This document shows positions 61,930 to 64,000 of a stretch of DNA of 64,000 bases, piece after piece (within the stretch, counting starts at the first letter, position 1; the number at the start of each line of letters is the position of its first letter). The stretch lies in NCBI RefSeq assembly GCF_016093295.1, contig NZ_JAEDAL010000002.1, positions 434,001 to 498,000 of the forward strand. The letters run 5' to 3'. The notes under the pieces are model-generated. The model ran no database searches. It saw nothing but the letters and a program-made list of their open reading frames with translations, and was not told where the DNA came from. The stretch comes from Inhella gelatinilytica (GTDB taxonomy: Bacteria > Pseudomonadota > Gammaproteobacteria > Burkholderiales > Burkholderiaceae_C). Both the position numbers and the translations under genes were made by a program.

Positions 61930-63399
61930 TTGAAAACACATAGGTCTGTGGCGGGGGTGCTCGGGGCGGTGGCACTGGTGCTCAGCGGTTGTGCGTCGGT
62001 GCCCGAGCGGGTGGGGTTGCCGGTGGCGGTGCACACGGTGATGGCCGACAAGGGCCTGCCGGTCGACAGCCTGGCCGTGGTGGCCTACCCGCTGGACGAC
62101 CGCTCAAGGGGGCTGCGGGTACAGGCGGGCCGACTGATGTCGCCGGGTTCAACCCTGAAGCTCGTCACGGCCGTGGTGGCGCTCGAAACCCTGGGCCCCA
62201 ATGCACGGGCCGCTACCGAACTTCGGGTTTTGCACCCCCCCAACGATCAGGGCGTGTTGGCCACGCCGCTCTACGTGCGCGGGCTGGGGTCGGCCGACCT
62301 GGGGTACGGTGAGCTGCATCAGTTGCTGCGCGAGCTTCGGGAGCAGGGCGTGCGCGTGTTGCAGGGCGGTGTGGTGTTGGACCGCAGCGCCTTCCGGCCC
62401 GAACGCTTCGACCTCGGGCTGGCGCCTTTTGATGAAGCCCCGGAGTTTCCGTACAACGTGATTCCTGACGCCCTGCAATTGGCCGGCAGTCTGCAGCGAC
62501 TGGAACTGAGCAGTGAAGGCTCCGAAGGGCTGCGGGCCCGCCTAAGCCCTGCCCTGCCGGGGATTGCGGTGGACGTCGCCCAGATCACCTTGGTGGCCCG
62601 CAATTGCTCAGATTGGGAAGACGGCTGGAGGCTCCCTGAGGTCGTGCCAGGAGCGGGTGAGTCCGTCACCGTTCGCTTGAAGGGAGCCTTTCCAAGAGAC
62701 TGCAAGGTCAGTCAGCTCTTGCAACTCGTGGACCGGCAGGTGCTGTGGGAGAAGGCCTTGCGTCAGTTCTGGAAGGAATTGGGCGGCGAGTGGCCTGACG
62801 ACGCGCCGGTTCAGCAGGGCGTCACGCCGCAAGAGTCGACCGTGCTGGCTCGCCACGTGGAACGCCCGCTGGCGGAGGTGGTGCGCGGCCTGATGAAGCG
62901 CAGTGACAACGCGCAGACCCGCTTGCTCTACTTGCGCCTGGGGTCGGCGCGCGCACAAGGGGATGAATCCACGCAGGCGGCTGCAGCGCGTGCGGTGCAG
63001 GACTGGTTTGAGCGCCGTGGTTTGAATGCCCAGGGCCTGGTTCTGGATAACGGATCGGGGCTGTCGCGCAGCGAGCGGGTCTCCGTCACCCAGTTGGCCG
63101 ATTTATTGCAGGCTGTGTGGACGGAGCAGCGGCACTTGCCCGAGTTGCTGACCAGCCTGCCGGTGGCGGGTGAAGACGGCACGATGGGCCGGCGTCTCAA
63201 GGGCAGCGCGGCGCAAGGGCGCGCGCGCCTGAAAACGGGCACCCTGCGCGACGCCGTGGGATTGGCCGGCTATGTGTGGGACCAGCGCGGACGGCCGTGG
63301 GTGATGGCGGCCCTCGTCAACCACGACAGCCCCAACTTGCCGGAACGCGGCCGTGCGGTACTCGATGCGGTGGCCGAGTGGATCGCGCGGCAGCCCTGA
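61930..63399 (+). CDS. dacB: D-alanyl-D-alanine carboxypeptidase/endopeptidase (PBP4/DacB, S13), lipoprotein
   Basis: A 489-residue S13 penicillin-binding protein. Active-site motifs: SPGSTLKLVT (SxxK), MKRSDNAQTRLL (SxN) and RLKTGTLRDAVGL (KTG). It removes terminal D-Ala or cuts DD-crosslinks. The N-terminus has a lipobox, VALVLSGC (Cys about 21 from the TTG start), which standard PBP4 lacks, so it is probably membrane-anchored. TTG 61930 is preceded by AAGGAG at 5-nt spacing, which decides the start; the GTG at 61924 would sit on the Shine-Dalgarno sequence. Confidence 0.9.
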   Translation: MKTHRSVAGVLGAVALVLSGCASVPERVGLPVAVHTVMADKGLPVDSLAVVAYPLDDRSRGLRVQAGRLMSPGSTLKLVTAVVALETLGPNARAATELRVLHPPNDQGVLATPLYVRGLGSADLGYGELHQLLRELREQGVRVLQGGVVLDRSAFRPERFDLGLAPFDEAPEFPYNVIPDALQLAGSLQRLELSSEGSEGLRARLSPALPGIAVDVAQITLVARNCSDWEDGWRLPEVVPGAGESVTVRLKGAFPRDCKVSQLLQLVDRQVLWEKALRQFWKELGGEWPDDAPVQQGVTPQESTVLARHVERPLAEVVRGLMKRSDNAQTRLLYLRLGSARAQGDESTQAAAARAVQDWFERRGLNAQGLVLDNGSGLSRSERVSVTQLADLLQAVWTEQRHLPELLTSLPVAGEDGTMGRRLKGSAAQGRARLKTGTLRDAVGLAGYVWDQRGRPWVMAALVNHDSPNLPERGRAVLDAVAEWIARQP

Positions 63400-63438
63400 T
63401 CGCAGCCCGCGGTCCACACGGCGAAGGCCGGCGGGGGC

Positions 63439-64000
63439 TTACGGCCAGCGCAAGGTCCGATGGTGGACGTCCAATGTCAGCCGCACCCCGATGGGCAAGG
63501 GCCAGTTGGGCTGCCCGTGGCCGCTCGGCCACCCGGCCAGCACGGGTTTGCCCAGCGGGTGCAGGTGGGCAGCCAAAACCGCGGTGGCATCCGGGGCCTC
63601 GCTGAAACGGCCCACCACGAAGCCCGCGGCGGCGTCCAAATGGCCCGCCAAACGCAACTGGGTGAGGAATCGATCCACGCGATAGGGCTCTTCGCCGATG
63701 TCTTCAAAGAACAGCAAGGCCCCCCGTGGGTCGGGCAAGGTGCCCGTTCCCAGTCCCGAAGCCCAGACCGCCAAGTTGCCGCCCAGCAGGGGACCGCAGA
63801 CCTCCCGGTCGGCCACGCCCCGGCGACTCAACGGATGCAACTCGGGGCTCTGTCGGTGCCAGCCAGGCCCGCAGCCCGAACGAAGTGCGGCGCCCAGTCG
63901 GTCCCGGTCGTCTTCGCCACCCGGCTGCCCCCAATCGGAGGCGGGCATGGGGGCATGCCAGCCGGCCAGACCTTCTTGCGCCCACAAGGCCAGCAGCGTG
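63439..64000 (-). CDS. LD-carboxypeptidase LdcA-like (S66), N-terminal part beyond window
   Basis: The C-terminal ~186 residues of a second S66 peptidase. The frame is open to the right edge (TLLALWAQEGLAGWHAP). The catalytic Glu region LFFEDIGEEPYRVDRFLTQL and the His region GHGQPNWPLPIGV are present; the Ser nucleophile region is outside. Also seen is LLGGNLAVWASGLGTGTLPD, equivalent to LIGGNLAVLTAMAGSAYWPR in the first LdcA. It converges on dacB with 39 bp between stops. Whether it is exported cannot be seen. Confidence 0.85.
   Translation of the reverse strand, partial: TLLALWAQEGLAGWHAPMPASDWGQPGGEDDRDRLGAALRSGCGPGWHRQSPELHPLSRRGVADREVCGPLLGGNLAVWASGLGTGTLPDPRGALLFFEDIGEEPYRVDRFLTQLRLAGHLDAAAGFVVGRFSEAPDATAVLAAHLHPLGKPVLAGWPSGHGQPNWPLPIGVRLTLDVHHRTLRWP

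Overview
The window looks like a chromosomal segment of a high-GC betaproteobacterium, probably Burkholderiales (Roseateles/Rubrivivax/Inhella-like). The grounds are housekeeping synteny (mfd, tolB-pal-cpoB, tcdA, tRNA-Lys), the many TonB-dependent receptors and the GbuA-type ureohydrolase. Genus is an inference. I see no rRNA, insertion sequence, integrase, prophage or CRISPR array. Coding density is very high, and most genes in the long operons overlap by 4 bp (ATGA, GTGA or TTGA).

Layout. (1) 1-7.6 kb is core: mfd (3' end outside the window), an AhpD-like protein, tolB-pal-cpoB-tcdA, and two tRNA-Lys genes with a promoter and a terminator. (2) 7.6-11.8 kb (minus) is a four-gene operon: peptide-binding protein, LysR regulator, D-Ala-D-Ala dipeptidase (DdpX/VanX type) and LD-carboxypeptidase (LdcA). 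(3) 11.8-24.0 kb (minus) is a nine-gene operon: TonB receptor, S12 serine hydrolase, NCS1 permease, guanidinobutyrase, aldehyde dehydrogenase, cupin, FAD amine oxidase, GabT, GabD. It reads as outer-membrane uptake of a guanidino or polyamine compound followed by oxidation to succinate. A LysR regulator faces it at 24.3 kb. (4) 25.2-27.2 kb is a GHL10-type glycosidase plus an alpha/beta hydrolase, divergent from a TonB receptor at 27.5-30.3 kb. (5) 30.4-47.4 kb is a divergent sugar locus around a GntR/UTRA regulator. Minus strand: sugar ABC transporter, ROK kinase, GH38 alpha-mannosidase, DUF4127, FAD oxidoreductase, UgpC-type ATPase, mutarotase-like epimerase. Plus strand: NanE, AGE-family epimerase, PfkB kinase, NAGPA-type phosphodiester glycosidase, NagX-like membrane protein. 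(6) 47.4-60.8 kb (minus) is an eleven-gene set that reads as peptidoglycan-fragment salvage: TonB receptor, MurQ, AmpG-like MFS, NagX-like protein, GHL10 lipoprotein, MurK/NagK-type kinase, AmiD-type amidase, DppBCDF. (7) 61.0-64.0 kb holds an ornithine-cyclodeaminase-family enzyme, a lipidated PBP4-type carboxypeptidase and part of a second LdcA.

How the parts may work together. Region 6 has a peptide permease but no binding protein, and region 2 has a binding protein but no permease. Both promoter regions carry a near-identical LysR-type box (ATAACC-N3-GSTTAT) at 11825-11843 and 57860-57878, so the two operons may form one LysR regulon. In that scheme the TonB receptor imports muropeptides. 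AmiD, GHL10 and the carboxypeptidases trim them in the periplasm. Dpp plus the distant binding protein take up the peptide, and AmpG-like/NagX take up the sugar. MurK and MurQ yield GlcNAc-6-P, and LdcA and DdpX release D-Ala. Region 5 and the TonB receptor at 27.5 kb share GGTCTA half-sites, which suggests they are the GntR regulon. The individual family assignments are solid; the system-level links are inference.
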